Shown here in pieces: positions 54,173 through 62,703 of a DNA stretch of 64,000 bases. The DNA is taken from the NCBI RefSeq assembly GCF_008630065.1, contig NZ_VWPL01000002.1, positions 124,001-188,000 of the forward strand, written 5' to 3'. Numbering within the stretch: position 1 is the stretch's first letter; each line of letters starts with the position of its first letter. This stretch comes from Blastochloris sulfoviridis (lineage in GTDB: Bacteria > Pseudomonadota > Alphaproteobacteria > Rhizobiales > Xanthobacteraceae). The translations under genes and the position numbers were made by a program. The notes below the pieces were generated by a model. That model saw only the letters and a program-made list of their open reading frames with translations, made no database searches and was not told the origin of the DNA.

Positions 54173-55714
54173 ATGACAGGGTGGATCCACCGGACGACGC
54201 TGGCGGTCATGGCCGCGGCTCTCCTGCTGCCGGCGTCCGTGCCGCTGCCGGCCGGCGCCGGCGAGGCGGTCATTCGAATCAACAGCGCGGAGCAGAAGGC
54301 GCGCACCATCACGCTCGGCCGCGGCAAGTCGGTGGTGGTGGAGCTGCCGCGCGACGCCAGGGACGTGCTGGTGGCCAATCCCGCGGTGGCCAACGCCGTG
54401 GTGCGCTCGGCACGGCGCGCTTTCCTGATCGGCATCGACTACGGCCAGACCAATGTCGTGTTCTTCGACGACGAGGGCCGCCAGATCGCGGCGTTCGACA
54501 TCCTGATCGGCGCCGACGTCAGTGCCCTGACGAACACGCTGCGCCGCCTCATCCCGAACGGGGACATCCATGTCGACCTGGCGGGCAGCTCGATCGTGCT
54601 TTCGGGCACGGTCGCCAATGCCGCCGATGCGGCGCAGGCGGTCAAGATCGCCTCGGCATTCGTTGGCGAGTCGCTGGGCTCCGCGAACAGCGCAACGTCG
54701 GTCGACGCGCAAGGCGCGAACGCGGCCGATTCGAAGGGCGCCACTACGTTCAATTCGATCACAACCCTCTCGTCCGGGTCGAAGGGCTCCGACTCCTCGG
54801 ACAGCAACGGCCGGATCATCAATCGCCTCGCCATCAAGGCCAAAGAGCAGATCATGCTCAAGGTTGTGGTGGCGGAGGTGCAGCGCGCCGTGGCCAAGCA
54901 GTTCGGCGTCGATCTCAAGGGCCAGATCGATGCCGGCACGATCGTCGACTTCGCCACCGTCAACGTGCCCGGTGTCGCCGGCAAGTGGCTGGCCGAAGGC
55001 ACCTACATCAACACCCAGACCACGTTCAACAGCGGCAAGAGCAACGTCGACTTCAAGCTGCGCGCGCTGGAGCAGGCCGGCGTGATCCGCACCCTGGCCG
55101 AGCCGACGCTGACCGCGATCTCCGGCGAGTCGGCCAAGTTCACCGCCGGCGGCGAGTTCCCGATCATCGCCGGCTACACCCTCATCAGCGGCTACCAGAT
55201 CGACTGGAAGAAATTCGGCGTGATGCTCGACTTCACCCCGGTGGTGCTGTCGGAAGGCCGCATCAGCCTGCGCATGTCGACCGAGGTGTCGGAGCTCGAC
55301 TACGACAACGGCGTCAAGATGGAGTCGCTGACCATCCCCGGCATCAAGGTGCGCCGCGCCTCCTCGACCCTCGAACTGCCCTCCGGCGGCTCGCTGGTGC
55401 TGGCCGGCCTGATCAAGGAAGAAACCAAATCGGTGATGACCGGCCTGCCCGGCCTGCAGAGCGTGCCGGTCCTCGGCGCCCTGTTCCGTTCGCGCGACTT
55501 CCAGAACGGCGAGACCGAGCTGATGATCATCGTCACGCCCTATGTCGTGAACCCGGTCGCGCGCCAGCAGCTCCAGACGCCCGAGGACGGCTTCGTCCCG
55601 GCCTCCGACCCCGCCGCCGTCCTCCTCGGCCGGATCAACCGCGTCTACGGCCTCGCGGGCCGGATCGATCCGGCCCGGCCCTATCACGGCACCTACGGCT
55701 TCATCATCGATTGA
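54173..55714 (+). CDS. cpaC: Type II/III secretin CpaC/RcpA
   Basis: CpaC forms the outer-membrane ring through which the Flp pilus exits. The 513-residue protein has a signal peptide (LAVMAAALLLPASVPLPAGAG). The N-terminal pilus-assembly domain (IRINSAEQKARTITLGRGKSVVVELP) follows, then a BON-like segment (LIPNGDIHVDLAGSSIVLSGTV) and the secretin core. The core has AEPTLTAISGESAKFTAGGEFP, GVMLDFTPVVL, and the C-terminal GLPGLQSVPVLGALFRSRDFQNGETELMIIVTPYVV. A Ser/Gly-rich loop near 170-200 is not conserved. ATG 54173 has GAGGGGCGGG upstream; the earlier in-frame TTG overlaps the cpaB stop. Confidence 0.95.
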   Translation: MTGWIHRTTLAVMAAALLLPASVPLPAGAGEAVIRINSAEQKARTITLGRGKSVVVELPRDARDVLVANPAVANAVVRSARRAFLIGIDYGQTNVVFFDDEGRQIAAFDILIGADVSALTNTLRRLIPNGDIHVDLAGSSIVLSGTVANAADAAQAVKIASAFVGESLGSANSATSVDAQGANAADSKGATTFNSITTLSSGSKGSDSSDSNGRIINRLAIKAKEQIMLKVVVAEVQRAVAKQFGVDLKGQIDAGTIVDFATVNVPGVAGKWLAEGTYINTQTTFNSGKSNVDFKLRALEQAGVIRTLAEPTLTAISGESAKFTAGGEFPIIAGYTLISGYQIDWKKFGVMLDFTPVVLSEGRISLRMSTEVSELDYDNGVKMESLTIPGIKVRRASSTLELPSGGSLVLAGLIKEETKSVMTGLPGLQSVPVLGALFRSRDFQNGETELMIIVTPYVVNPVARQQLQTPEDGFVPASDPAAVLLGRINRVYGLAGRIDPARPYHGTYGFIID

Positions 55715-55731
55715 GCGGACCGGAGATCACC

Positions 55732-56448
55732 ATGCCGAGTTCCCGACTGATCGCCCGCGCCGTCGCCGGTGCCGCTCTCGCAACCCTTCTCGCCGGCTGC
55801 CATGCCAACCAGGTGGTGGACAGCGGCTATCCGGTGACCGTTCCCGACCGCCATCCGATCCGCATCGTCGAAGGGCGCGCCGTCCACGAGGTGCTGATCG
55901 GCACCGGCCGCGGAACGCTGACGGCGGTGCAGCGTGCCGAGCTCACGGCCTTTGCCGGCAACTGGCGCCGCCGTGGCACCGGGCCGGTGTTCATCGAGGT
56001 GCCGGCCGGCACCGACAATGAACAGGCGGCCCGGATCGCCTCGCGCGAGGTGCGCTCCCTGCTTGTCGCCACCGGCATTCCCGGCAACGGCATCTCGCTG
56101 CAGCCCTACCAGCCCTTCCCGGAAGACACGCTGGCGCCGCTCCGGGTGGTCTATCCGGTCGTCAAGGCCGAGGCCGGGCCGTGCGGCGTCTGGCCCGACG
56201 ATCTCGGCGTGCAGGACATGTTCCATCAGGCGGAGAACCGCCAGTACTGGAACTTCGGCTGCGCCAACCAGAAGGCGCTGGCGGCGATGGTCGACAATCC
56301 GGCCGACCTCGTCCAGCCCCGCCGCGAGCAGGCAGCCAGCGCCGCCCGCCGCCAGACGGTCGTCGAGAAATACATCAAGGGCGAAGACACCGCGACGAAG
56401 GTGAACAAGTCGCAGTCGAACAAGCTGAGCGACGAGGTCGATCAATGA
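55732..56448 (+). CDS. cpaD: Pilus assembly lipoprotein CpaD
   Basis: The 238-residue protein has a lipoprotein signal LATLLAGC with the modified Cys at about residue 23. The CpaD family follows: YPVTVPDRHPIRIVEG, ELTAFAGNWRRRGTGPVFIEVPAG, CGVWPDDL and the conserved NRQYWNFGCANQKALAAMVDNPADLVQPR. It is an outer-membrane partner of the secretin. The C-terminus is charged and variable. GGAGATCACC precedes ATG 55732. The stop overlaps the cpaE start by ATGA. Confidence 0.93.
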   Translation: MPSSRLIARAVAGAALATLLAGCHANQVVDSGYPVTVPDRHPIRIVEGRAVHEVLIGTGRGTLTAVQRAELTAFAGNWRRRGTGPVFIEVPAGTDNEQAARIASREVRSLLVATGIPGNGISLQPYQPFPEDTLAPLRVVYPVVKAEAGPCGVWPDDLGVQDMFHQAENRQYWNFGCANQKALAAMVDNPADLVQPRREQAASAARRQTVVEKYIKGEDTATKVNKSQSNKLSDEVDQ

Positions 56449-57722
56449 CCAGACATTCGGCCATCGCCGTCGACATGCCGGCCGTCGAGCCGGCCGACGA
56501 CCACATCGCGCCGGTGCCGCGGGTGTCGATCCAGGCGTTCTGCGAAGGCCACGAGGTGGGCGCCGCCGTTGCCGCCGCCGCCGAAGACCGGCGCATGGCC
56601 AAGGCGCATCTCAAGGTGCAGGCCGGCGGCATCGCCGCCGCGCTCGAGGCCTATCGCGGCGCGCCGACGCCCAACGTCATCATCATCGAGCATTCGGGGT
56701 CGCGTACGGAGCTGCTCGACGGGCTCGACCGGCTCGCCGAATGCTGCGACCTCGGCACCAAGCTCGTCGTCGTCGGCCGGCTGAACGACGTTCAGCTCTA
56801 TCGCGAGCTCACCCGCCGCGGCGTGTCGGACTATCTGATCGCGCCGGTCGGCAGTCTCGACGTCGTGCGCGCGGTCTCCGGCGTGTTCGCCGCGCCCGAT
56901 GCCGAGCCGGTCGGCCGCACGCTGGCGGTGGTCGGCGCCAAGGGGGGCGTCGGATCCTCCACCGTGGCCCACAATATCGCCTGGGCGATCGCCCGCGACA
57001 TCGTCATCGACACGGTGGTGGTCGATCTCGACCTGCCGTTCGGCACCGCCGGCCTCGACTACAACCAGGATCCGCCGCAGGGCGTCGCCGACGCCATCTT
57101 CGCGCCCGAGCGCGTCGATTCCGCCTTCGTCGACCGCCTGCTGTCCAAGTGCGCCGATCATCTGTCGGTGCTGGCGGCGCCGGCCACGCTGGAGCGCACC
57201 TACGACATCGACGCCGAGGCGCCCGATCCGATGCTCGACGTGCTGCGCACGAGCGTGCCGTGGATCGTGCTCGACATCCCGCATCTGTGGACCGGCTGGG
57301 CCAAGCGGGCGCTGATCTCGGCCGACCACATCCTGATCGTCGCCACGCCGGATCTGGCATCGCTGCGCAACGCCAAGAATCTGATCGACCTGATCCGCGC
57401 CGCCCGCCCCAACGATCGCCCGCCCTACTACATGCTGAACCAGGTCGGGGTGCCGAAACGGCCCGAGATCCGGGCGGCCGACTTCGCCAAGGCGCTGGAG
57501 ACGGCGCCGGTGGTGTCGATGCCGTTCGAGCCGCAGCTGTTCGGCGCCGCCGCCAACAACGGCCAGATGATCGCCGAGGTCGACGCCAAGCACCGCGTCA
57601 CCGAGATCTTCCGCCAGCTTGCCCAGACCATCACGGGAAAGACCGATTCCCGCAAGTCGCGGGGATCCTCGCTGCTGACGCCGCTTCTGGAAAAGATGCG
57701 CGCCAAGCTGGCAAAGAGCTGA
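56445..57722 (+). CDS. cpaE: Pilus assembly ATPase CpaE (MinD/ParA-like)
   Basis: The 425-residue protein has an atypical receiver-like domain (residues 20-150, PNVIIIEHSG). A MinD/ParA-type ATPase follows, with deviant Walker A KGGVGSSTVAHN (about 166-177), VVVDLDLPFGTAGLDYNQDP and IVLDIPHLWTG. CpaE localises the secretin at the cell pole in Caulobacter (known for the family). It is coupled to cpaD by ATGA overlap. The following cpaF starts 7 bases after its stop. Confidence 0.94.
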   Translation: MTRHSAIAVDMPAVEPADDHIAPVPRVSIQAFCEGHEVGAAVAAAAEDRRMAKAHLKVQAGGIAAALEAYRGAPTPNVIIIEHSGSRTELLDGLDRLAECCDLGTKLVVVGRLNDVQLYRELTRRGVSDYLIAPVGSLDVVRAVSGVFAAPDAEPVGRTLAVVGAKGGVGSSTVAHNIAWAIARDIVIDTVVVDLDLPFGTAGLDYNQDPPQGVADAIFAPERVDSAFVDRLLSKCADHLSVLAAPATLERTYDIDAEAPDPMLDVLRTSVPWIVLDIPHLWTGWAKRALISADHILIVATPDLASLRNAKNLIDLIRAARPNDRPPYYMLNQVGVPKRPEIRAADFAKALETAPVVSMPFEPQLFGAAANNGQMIAEVDAKHRVTEIFRQLAQTITGKTDSRKSRGSSLLTPLLEKMRAKLAKS

Positions 57723-57729
57723 GGTCGCC

Positions 57730-59205
57730 ATGTTCGGCAAGCGCGGAGGCGTCGGAGCGAACCAGAACGACGGCGGCACCGGGGTTGCCCTGAAGCCGGC
57801 GATGCCGGCCGTGCCGGCGCCGCCCCTGGTGTCCGAGCGCAGCCCCGAGGCAAGCCGGCCGATCGAGCCGGTGCGCGCCCCCCCGGCACCGCCGCCGGAC
57901 CAGCGCCGCTCCGAACGCTTCTACGAGGTCAAGAGCCAGATCTTCGGCGCCCTGATCGAGGCGATCGACCTGACCCAGCTTGCCAAGCTGGAGCCCGAGA
58001 GCGCCCGCGAAGAGATCCGCGACATCGTCGCCGAGATCATCACGATCAAGAACATCGTGATGTCGATCGCCGAGCAGGAATATCTGCTCACCGACATCTG
58101 CAACGATGTGCTGGGCTACGGCCCGCTGGAGCCGCTGCTGGCGCGCGACGATATCGCCGACATCATGGTCAACGGCGCAAGCACCGTCTACATCGAGACG
58201 CAGGGTAAGATTCAGCGAACCGCGATCCGCTTCCGCGACAATCAGCAGCTGATGAACATCTGCCAGCGGATCGTCAGCCAGGTCGGCCGTCGCGTCGACG
58301 ATTCCAGCCCGATCTGCGACGCGCGCCTGCCGGACGGCTCGCGCGTCAACGTCATCGCGCCGCCGCTGGCGATCGACGGGCCGGCGCTCACCATCCGCAA
58401 ATTCAAGAAGGACAAGCTCACCCTCGACCAGCTCGTCCGCTTCGGCTCGATCAGCCCCGAGGGTGCCGAGATCCTCAAGATCATCGGTCGCGTCCGCTGC
58501 AACACCGTCATCTCGGGCGGCACCGGTTCGGGCAAGACCACGCTGCTCAACTGCCTCACCAACTATATCGACCACGACGAGCGCGTCATCACCTGCGAGG
58601 ACGCCGCCGAGCTGCAGCTGCAGCAGCCGCACGTGGTGCGCCTGGAGACGCGTCCGCCCAACCTCGAAGGCGAGGGTCAGGTGACGATGCGCGATCTGGT
58701 CAAGAACTGCCTGCGTATGCGCCCCGAACGCATCATCGTCGGCGAGGTGCGCGGACCCGAGGCGTTCGACCTGCTGCAGGCGATGAACACCGGCCATGAC
58801 GGCTCGATGGGCACGCTGCACGCCAACTCGCCGCGCGAGTGCCTGTCGCGTATCGAATCGATGATCACCATGGGCGGCTACTCGCTGCCGTCCAAGACCA
58901 TCCGCGAGATGATGGTGTCGTCCATCGACGTGATCGTGCAGGCGGCGCGCCTGCGCGACGGCTCGCGCCGCATCACCCACATCACCGAGGTTCTCGGCAT
59001 GGAGGGCGACGTCATCATCACCCAGGATCTGTTCCTCTACGAAATCCTGGGCGAGGACGCCAACGGCCGGATCATCGGGCGCCACCGCTCGACCGGCATC
59101 GGCCGGCCCAAATTCTGGGAGCGTGCACGCTATTTCGGCGAGGAGAAGCGCCTTGCGGCGGCGATCGACGCCGCCGAGGTCGACGAAGCGCCGCTGCGGG
59201 GTTGA
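57730..59205 (+). CDS. cpaF: Type II/IV secretion ATPase CpaF/TadA
   Basis: The 491-residue hexameric motor powers Flp pilus assembly. After a Pro/Ala-rich N-terminal 60 residues come the conserved part ([20 protein letters not shown]), Walker [14 protein letters not shown] (about 262-274) and the Asp box [23 protein letters not shown]. The Walker B region is [40 protein letters not shown], including the His box. All motifs of TadA are intact. The spacing to tadB is 3 bases. Confidence 0.97.
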   Translation: MFGKRGGVGANQNDGGTGVALKPAMPAVPAPPLVSERSPEASRPIEPVRAPPAPPPDQRRSERFYEVKSQIFGALIEAIDLTQLAKLEPESAREEIRDIVAEIITIKNIVMSIAEQEYLLTDICNDVLGYGPLEPLLARDDIADIMVNGASTVYIETQGKIQRTAIRFRDNQQLMNICQRIVSQVGRRVDDSSPICDARLPDGSRVNVIAPPLAIDGPALTIRKFKKDKLTLDQLVRFGSISPEGAEILKIIGRVRCNTVISGGTGSGKTTLLNCLTNYIDHDERVITCEDAAELQLQQPHVVRLETRPPNLEGEGQVTMRDLVKNCLRMRPERIIVGEVRGPEAFDLLQAMNTGHDGSMGTLHANSPRECLSRIESMITMGGYSLPSKTIREMMVSSIDVIVQAARLRDGSRRITHITEVLGMEGDVIITQDLFLYEILGEDANGRIIGRHRSTGIGRPKFWERARYFGEEKRLAAAIDAAEVDEAPLRG

Positions 59206-59208
59206 GCG

Positions 59209-60192
59209 ATGGAATTCGAAACCCTCGCCGTTGTCATGCTCGCCGTCGTCGCCGCTGGCGGCGCGGCGTGGGTGTTCCTCTATCCGCTGCTGTCGGGCGA
59301 ACGGCAGGCCGAGAAGCGCATGACGCAGGTGTCGGCCCAGTCGGTCGCCACCGTGCGGCGGGCGCGCCGCGACGATCCGTCGGCGAACCGCCGCCAGCAG
59401 GTCGAGGAATCGCTGAAGGCGCTCGAAGAGCGCCAGAAGAACGCCAAGAACCCGCCGCTGGCGATGCGCCTGGGCCAGGCCGGCGTGAGCTGGTCGAAGA
59501 AGCAGTTCTACATGCTCAGCGTCGCCATCGGGCTGGGCTTCATGCTGCTGGCGCTGCTGTCGCAGCAGCACATCGTGGTCGCGGTCGGCGCCGGCTTCGC
59601 CGGCGGCTTCGGCGTGCCGCGCTGGCTGCTGAGCCACCTCAAGAAGAGCCGCGAGAAGCGCTTCAATCTCGAATTCCCGTCGGCGGTCGACGTCATCGTG
59701 CGCGGCGTCAAGGCCGGCCTGCCGCTCGCCGACTGCATCGGCATCATCGCCAAGGAAGCGCAGGAGCCGGTCAGGAGCGAGTTCCGCCTCATCGTCGAGA
59801 CCCAGGCGATGGGCGTGCCGCTGCACGAGGCGGTGGGAAAGCTCTATGAGCGCGTGCCGTTGCCCGAGGCGAACTTCTTCGCCATCGTGGTGTCGATCCA
59901 GCAGCGCTCGGGCGGCAACCTCTCGGAGGTTCTGGGAAACCTGTCGCGGGTGCTGCGCGACCGGAAGAAGATGAAGGCCAAGATCAACGCCATGTCGATG
60001 GAGGCCAAGGCGTCGGCCGCCATCATCGGCTCGCTGCCCATCATCGTCGGCATCCTGGTCTATCTCACCAGCCCGAAATACATCGAGCTTCTGTGGATCA
60101 CGCCGGTCGGCCGGATGATGCTCGCCGGCTGCGCCATGTGGATGGGGATGGGCGTGCTGGTCATGAAGCGGATGATCAATTTCGATTTCTAG
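59209..60192 (+). CDS. tadB: Flp pilus inner-membrane protein TadB (type II secretion F family)
   Basis: The 327-residue protein has two to four transmembrane helices with the T2SSF domain between. The first helix is at residues 8-28, then a cytoplasmic domain with FPSAVDVIVRGVKAGLPLADCIGIIAKEAQEP and TQAMGVPLHEAVGKLYERVPLPEANFFAIVVSIQQRSGGNLSEVL. A C-terminal helix (IIGSLPIIVGILVYLTS) and a last hydrophobic segment follow. TadB and TadC form the membrane platform for the CpaF motor. Unusually the gene is followed by 272 bases before tadC. Confidence 0.95.
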   Translation: MEFETLAVVMLAVVAAGGAAWVFLYPLLSGERQAEKRMTQVSAQSVATVRRARRDDPSANRRQQVEESLKALEERQKNAKNPPLAMRLGQAGVSWSKKQFYMLSVAIGLGFMLLALLSQQHIVVAVGAGFAGGFGVPRWLLSHLKKSREKRFNLEFPSAVDVIVRGVKAGLPLADCIGIIAKEAQEPVRSEFRLIVETQAMGVPLHEAVGKLYERVPLPEANFFAIVVSIQQRSGGNLSEVLGNLSRVLRDRKKMKAKINAMSMEAKASAAIIGSLPIIVGILVYLTSPKYIELLWITPVGRMMLAGCAMWMGMGVLVMKRMINFDF

Positions 60193-60330
60193 AGCATTCG
60201 CCGCAAAAGCGGATACCGGTTTTGCGAACGAGAATGCGACGGCTCAAAGACTAGGTGCGCCCGCTCGGTTCAGTCGGATCGGCGGACGCTCGAGAGCATC
60301 CGATCCGGACGAATTGGAGCGGATGATCCA
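60191..60330 (-). repeat. Dispersed repeat, family B, inside the tad operon
   Basis: GAGCATTCGCCGCAAAAGCGGATACCGGTTTTGCGAACGAGAATGCG...GGCTCAAAGACTAG begins at the tadB stop codon and extends with TTCAGTCGGATCGGCGGACGCTCG to about 60330. It is an inverted relative of 23663-23752. The core CCGCAAAAGCGG...TTTTGCG is palindromic. Confidence 0.75.
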
Positions 60331-60353
60331 GGTTTGCGGGTTTGCGGAGGTTC

Positions 60354-60428
60354 CTTCGCAGGTCTGGCCTTCGCAGGTCTGGCCTTCGCAGGTCTGCCCT
60401 TCATAGGTTCGCCCTTCATAGGTCCGCG
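60354..60428. repeat. 15-bp tandem repeat array between tadB and tadC
   Basis: Five units of 15 bp start at 60354, 60369, 60384, 60399 and 60414: cttcgcaggtctggc twice, then cttcgcaggtctgcc, cttcataggttcgcc and cttcataggtccgcg. The minus strand reads as the pentapeptide pattern (Q/R)T(C/Y)EG and the plus strand as GLAFA, but neither belongs to a supported gene. Confidence 0.9.
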
Positions 60429-60464
60429 ATCTTCGCGTGCGCAAGATGTTCCAGGAGCGCCAGC

Positions 60465-61442
60465 ATGCTCGACCTCGTCGTTTCAAAGCTGCACGACACG
60501 ACCTTCCTGGTGGGGCTGTTCACCGCGATCGCGGTGGCGGCGACGGCGTGGACGCTGATCAGCAGCCTGTTCCCCGCCGACGAGCTCGACAAGCGCATGA
60601 AGGCGGTGGCTGTCGAGCGCGCGGCCATCCGCTCGCGCGAGCGCGAACGGCTTGCGGGCGGCGAGCGGGTGGGCCTGCGCGGGCAGAGCCCGAAGGAATA
60701 CATGCGGGTTACGGTCGAGCGCCTCAACCTGCGCAAATGGCTGGGCGAGGACCACATCCGCGAAATGCTGCGCAAGGCCGGCTATCGCGGCCACGCCCCC
60801 TACACCGTCTATCTGTTCTTTCGCCTCGTGGCGCCGGTCGTGCTGTTCGTGCTCGCGGCGCTCTATGTGTTCGTGATCGTGCCGCTGCAGGCTGCGATGG
60901 CGGTGAAGGTGCTGATCTGCCTTGGCGCGGCCTATTTGGGCCTCAAGGCGCCCGATCTCTTCCTCAGCAACCAGATCCAGAAGCGCCAGGAGTCGATCAA
61001 GCGCGCGTTTCCGGATGCGCTCGACCTGCTGTTGATCTGCGTCGAATCGGGCATGTCGATCGAGGCGGCGTTCCGCAAGGTGTCCGAGGAGGTCGGCACC
61101 GGCTCGATCCCGCTGGCCGAGGAACTCACCCTGACGACGGCGGAGCTGTCCTATCTGCAGGATCGCCGCTCCGCCTACGAGAACCTCGCCAAGCGCGTCG
61201 ATCTCGAAGGCGTCAAGGCGGTGTGCATGGCGCTGATCCAGTCGGAGCGCTACGGCACGCCGCTCGGCCAGACGCTGCGGGTGATGGCGCAGGAAAACCG
61301 CGACATGCGGATGATGGAAGCCGAGAAGATGGCCGCCGCGCTGCCGCCCAAGCTGACGGTGCCGATGATCCTGTTCTTCCTGCCGGTGCTGTTCGTGGTC
61401 ATTCTCGGCCCGGCCGGCATCCAGATCGCCAACATGAAGTGA
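60465..61442 (+). CDS. tadC: Flp pilus inner-membrane protein TadC (type II secretion F family)
   Basis: The 325-residue protein is the second platform subunit. It has an N-terminal helix (FLVGLFTAIAVAATAWTLIS), a cytoplasmic part (YMRVTVERLNLRKWLGEDHIREMLRKAGYRG) and two central helices. The conserved T2SSF core is FPDALDLLLICVESGMSIEAAFRKVSEEVG, then IQSERYGTPLGQTLRVMAQENRDMRM, and a last helix follows. AGGAG lies 8 bases before ATG 60465. It is separated from tadB by a repeat and a tandem array, unlike the tight spacing elsewhere in the operon. Confidence 0.95.
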   Translation: MLDLVVSKLHDTTFLVGLFTAIAVAATAWTLISSLFPADELDKRMKAVAVERAAIRSRERERLAGGERVGLRGQSPKEYMRVTVERLNLRKWLGEDHIREMLRKAGYRGHAPYTVYLFFRLVAPVVLFVLAALYVFVIVPLQAAMAVKVLICLGAAYLGLKAPDLFLSNQIQKRQESIKRAFPDALDLLLICVESGMSIEAAFRKVSEEVGTGSIPLAEELTLTTAELSYLQDRRSAYENLAKRVDLEGVKAVCMALIQSERYGTPLGQTLRVMAQENRDMRMMEAEKMAAALPPKLTVPMILFFLPVLFVVILGPAGIQIANMK

Positions 61443-61489
61443 TGCGGTTTCCGGCCTGACCGGCTGGAACAGCCGCCTTTTCCAAAGGA

Positions 61490-61625
61490 CGATACCCGCT
61501 CTCGGCTTCGCCGCCTGGCCGGGATGGCGACAGAAGCTTCCTGTCGTCCCGGGCAAGCACCGAAGGTGCGCGACCTGGGACCGTCATCAGGAAACCACGG
61601 GCGTGCGCCGCCGGGACGATCCGGC
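61490..61625. repeat. Family A REP elements between tadC and tadD
   Basis: ACGATACCCGCTCTCGG...GGCCGGGATGG (61490-61526) and GTCGTCCCGGGCAAGCACCG...GCGACCTGGGACCG...GGGACGATCCGG (61543-61625) fill the gap between the two converging genes. The gap also starts with GATGCGGTTTCCGG, a piece of family C. Confidence 0.7.
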
Positions 61626-61626
61626 T

Positions 61627-62553
61627 TCAGTGCGCCGGTTGGGCTGACGCGGTCGTCGACAGGTCGGCCGTTCCGCGCAGTTCGGCGGTGAGGCTGCGGG
61701 TCCCCTGCCGCGCCGGCGCGCGGCGGGCGGTGGCGCTCGGCTTCGGTGCCGCCGAAGTGGCCGTGCTGCCGATCTGCTTCCAATTGTTCGGCTGCGACAG
61801 CATTTCGCGCAAGTAGGCGACGTTGGCGTGGGCCTCGGCCGGCGGCAGATCCTTGGAGACGATCCGCTCGGCCTCCTCGAAGTGGCCCTGCAGGCCGACC
61901 ACCAGCGCCAGGTTCTGGCGCACGCGGGCGTCGGCGCGCGCCTGGGCGGAGGCGCGACGCAGCACGCTCTCGGCCTGCGCCAGGTCCTTGGACAGCATGT
62001 AGGACAGGCCGAGATTGGACAGCACGCTCGGCTCCTCGGGATTGATGGCCAGCGCCTGCTGGTAGAGGCCCTTGGCTTCGGCGCTGCGACCCATCTGGTC
62101 GAGCACGGCGCCCTGCACATTGAGGATGCGCCAGTCCGGCTGGTCGGGCGAATGCGCCCGCGACAGCGCCTCGAGCGCCTCGCCGAACTGGCCATTGTCG
62201 GCCAGCGCCCGGCCATAGGCGCCGGCCACTTTCGGATTCTTCGGGTTGCGCAGCGCCGACTGCTGCAGCACGGCGGCGGCCTGGGCGCGCTGGCCGGAGG
62301 CGCGCAGCGCCTTCGAATATTCGATGGCCACATCGGGATTGGCCGGGTCGCGGCGATAGCGCTCGGCCAGGCTGTCGGCGCGCTGGCGCCAGTCGCCCTG
62401 GCTCTGGGCGGCGTTGGTGCTGGTTCCCAGCGACCCGGTGATGTCGCCCGTGGCGGCGCAGCCGCCGAGCATCAGCCCGAGGCCCGCGGCCAGCGCCAGC
62501 ACGGAAAAGCGTGCGCGGTGCGCGCCGAGCGAAATGTGCCTGCAACCGGACAT
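61627..62553 (-). CDS. tadD: TPR lipoprotein TadD
   Basis: TadD is the outer-membrane pilotin-like lipoprotein of the Tad machine. The 308-residue protein has the lipobox LMLGGC (Cys about residue 32). TPR-like repeats span about residues 70-230: YSKALRASGQRAQAAAVLQQ, YGRALADNGQFGEALEALSRA, NVQGAVLDQMGRSAEAKGLYQQALAINPEE and NLGLSYMLSKDLAQAESVL. A disordered Ala/Thr-rich end follows. ATG 62553 begins the signal peptide; earlier in-frame starts lack a plausible signal. It is convergent with tadC and transcribed from its own promoter behind a CtrA-like box. Confidence 0.93.
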   Translation of the reverse strand: MSGCRHISLGAHRARFSVLALAAGLGLMLGGCAATGDITGSLGTSTNAAQSQGDWRQRADSLAERYRRDPANPDVAIEYSKALRASGQRAQAAAVLQQSALRNPKNPKVAGAYGRALADNGQFGEALEALSRAHSPDQPDWRILNVQGAVLDQMGRSAEAKGLYQQALAINPEEPSVLSNLGLSYMLSKDLAQAESVLRRASAQARADARVRQNLALVVGLQGHFEEAERIVSKDLPPAEAHANVAYLREMLSQPNNWKQIGSTATSAAPKPSATARRAPARQGTRSLTAELRGTADLSTTASAQPAH

Positions 62554-62614
62554 GAGCGACTCCGACGCGGGGCTTCGATGGCCCGCTTTGGACCGAAGCA
62601 ATAAACGCTTAACC

Positions 62615-62629
62615 CTAACGCCCGGTTAA
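62615..62629 (-). promoter_or_regulatory. CtrA-like box upstream of tadD
   Basis: The minus strand reads TTAACCGGGCGTTAG, TTAA-N7-TTAG, one mismatch from the CtrA consensus, 62 bases upstream of tadD. It could also face the divergent aminopeptidase gene. Confidence 0.4.
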
Positions 62630-62703
62630 ACTCGGCGCGGCGCGCGCTTCCCCGCCGGTCTTGCGCGTGCTATCGGCGGGGCTCCCCCGCTGGAAATGGC
62701 CCG

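Noticed and set aside
60244-60486. Possible pentapeptide-repeat peptide (QTCEG units) on the minus strand
   Set aside because: The 15-bp array forces this pattern. The frame crosses into the tadC start on the opposite strand and lacks a start signal.
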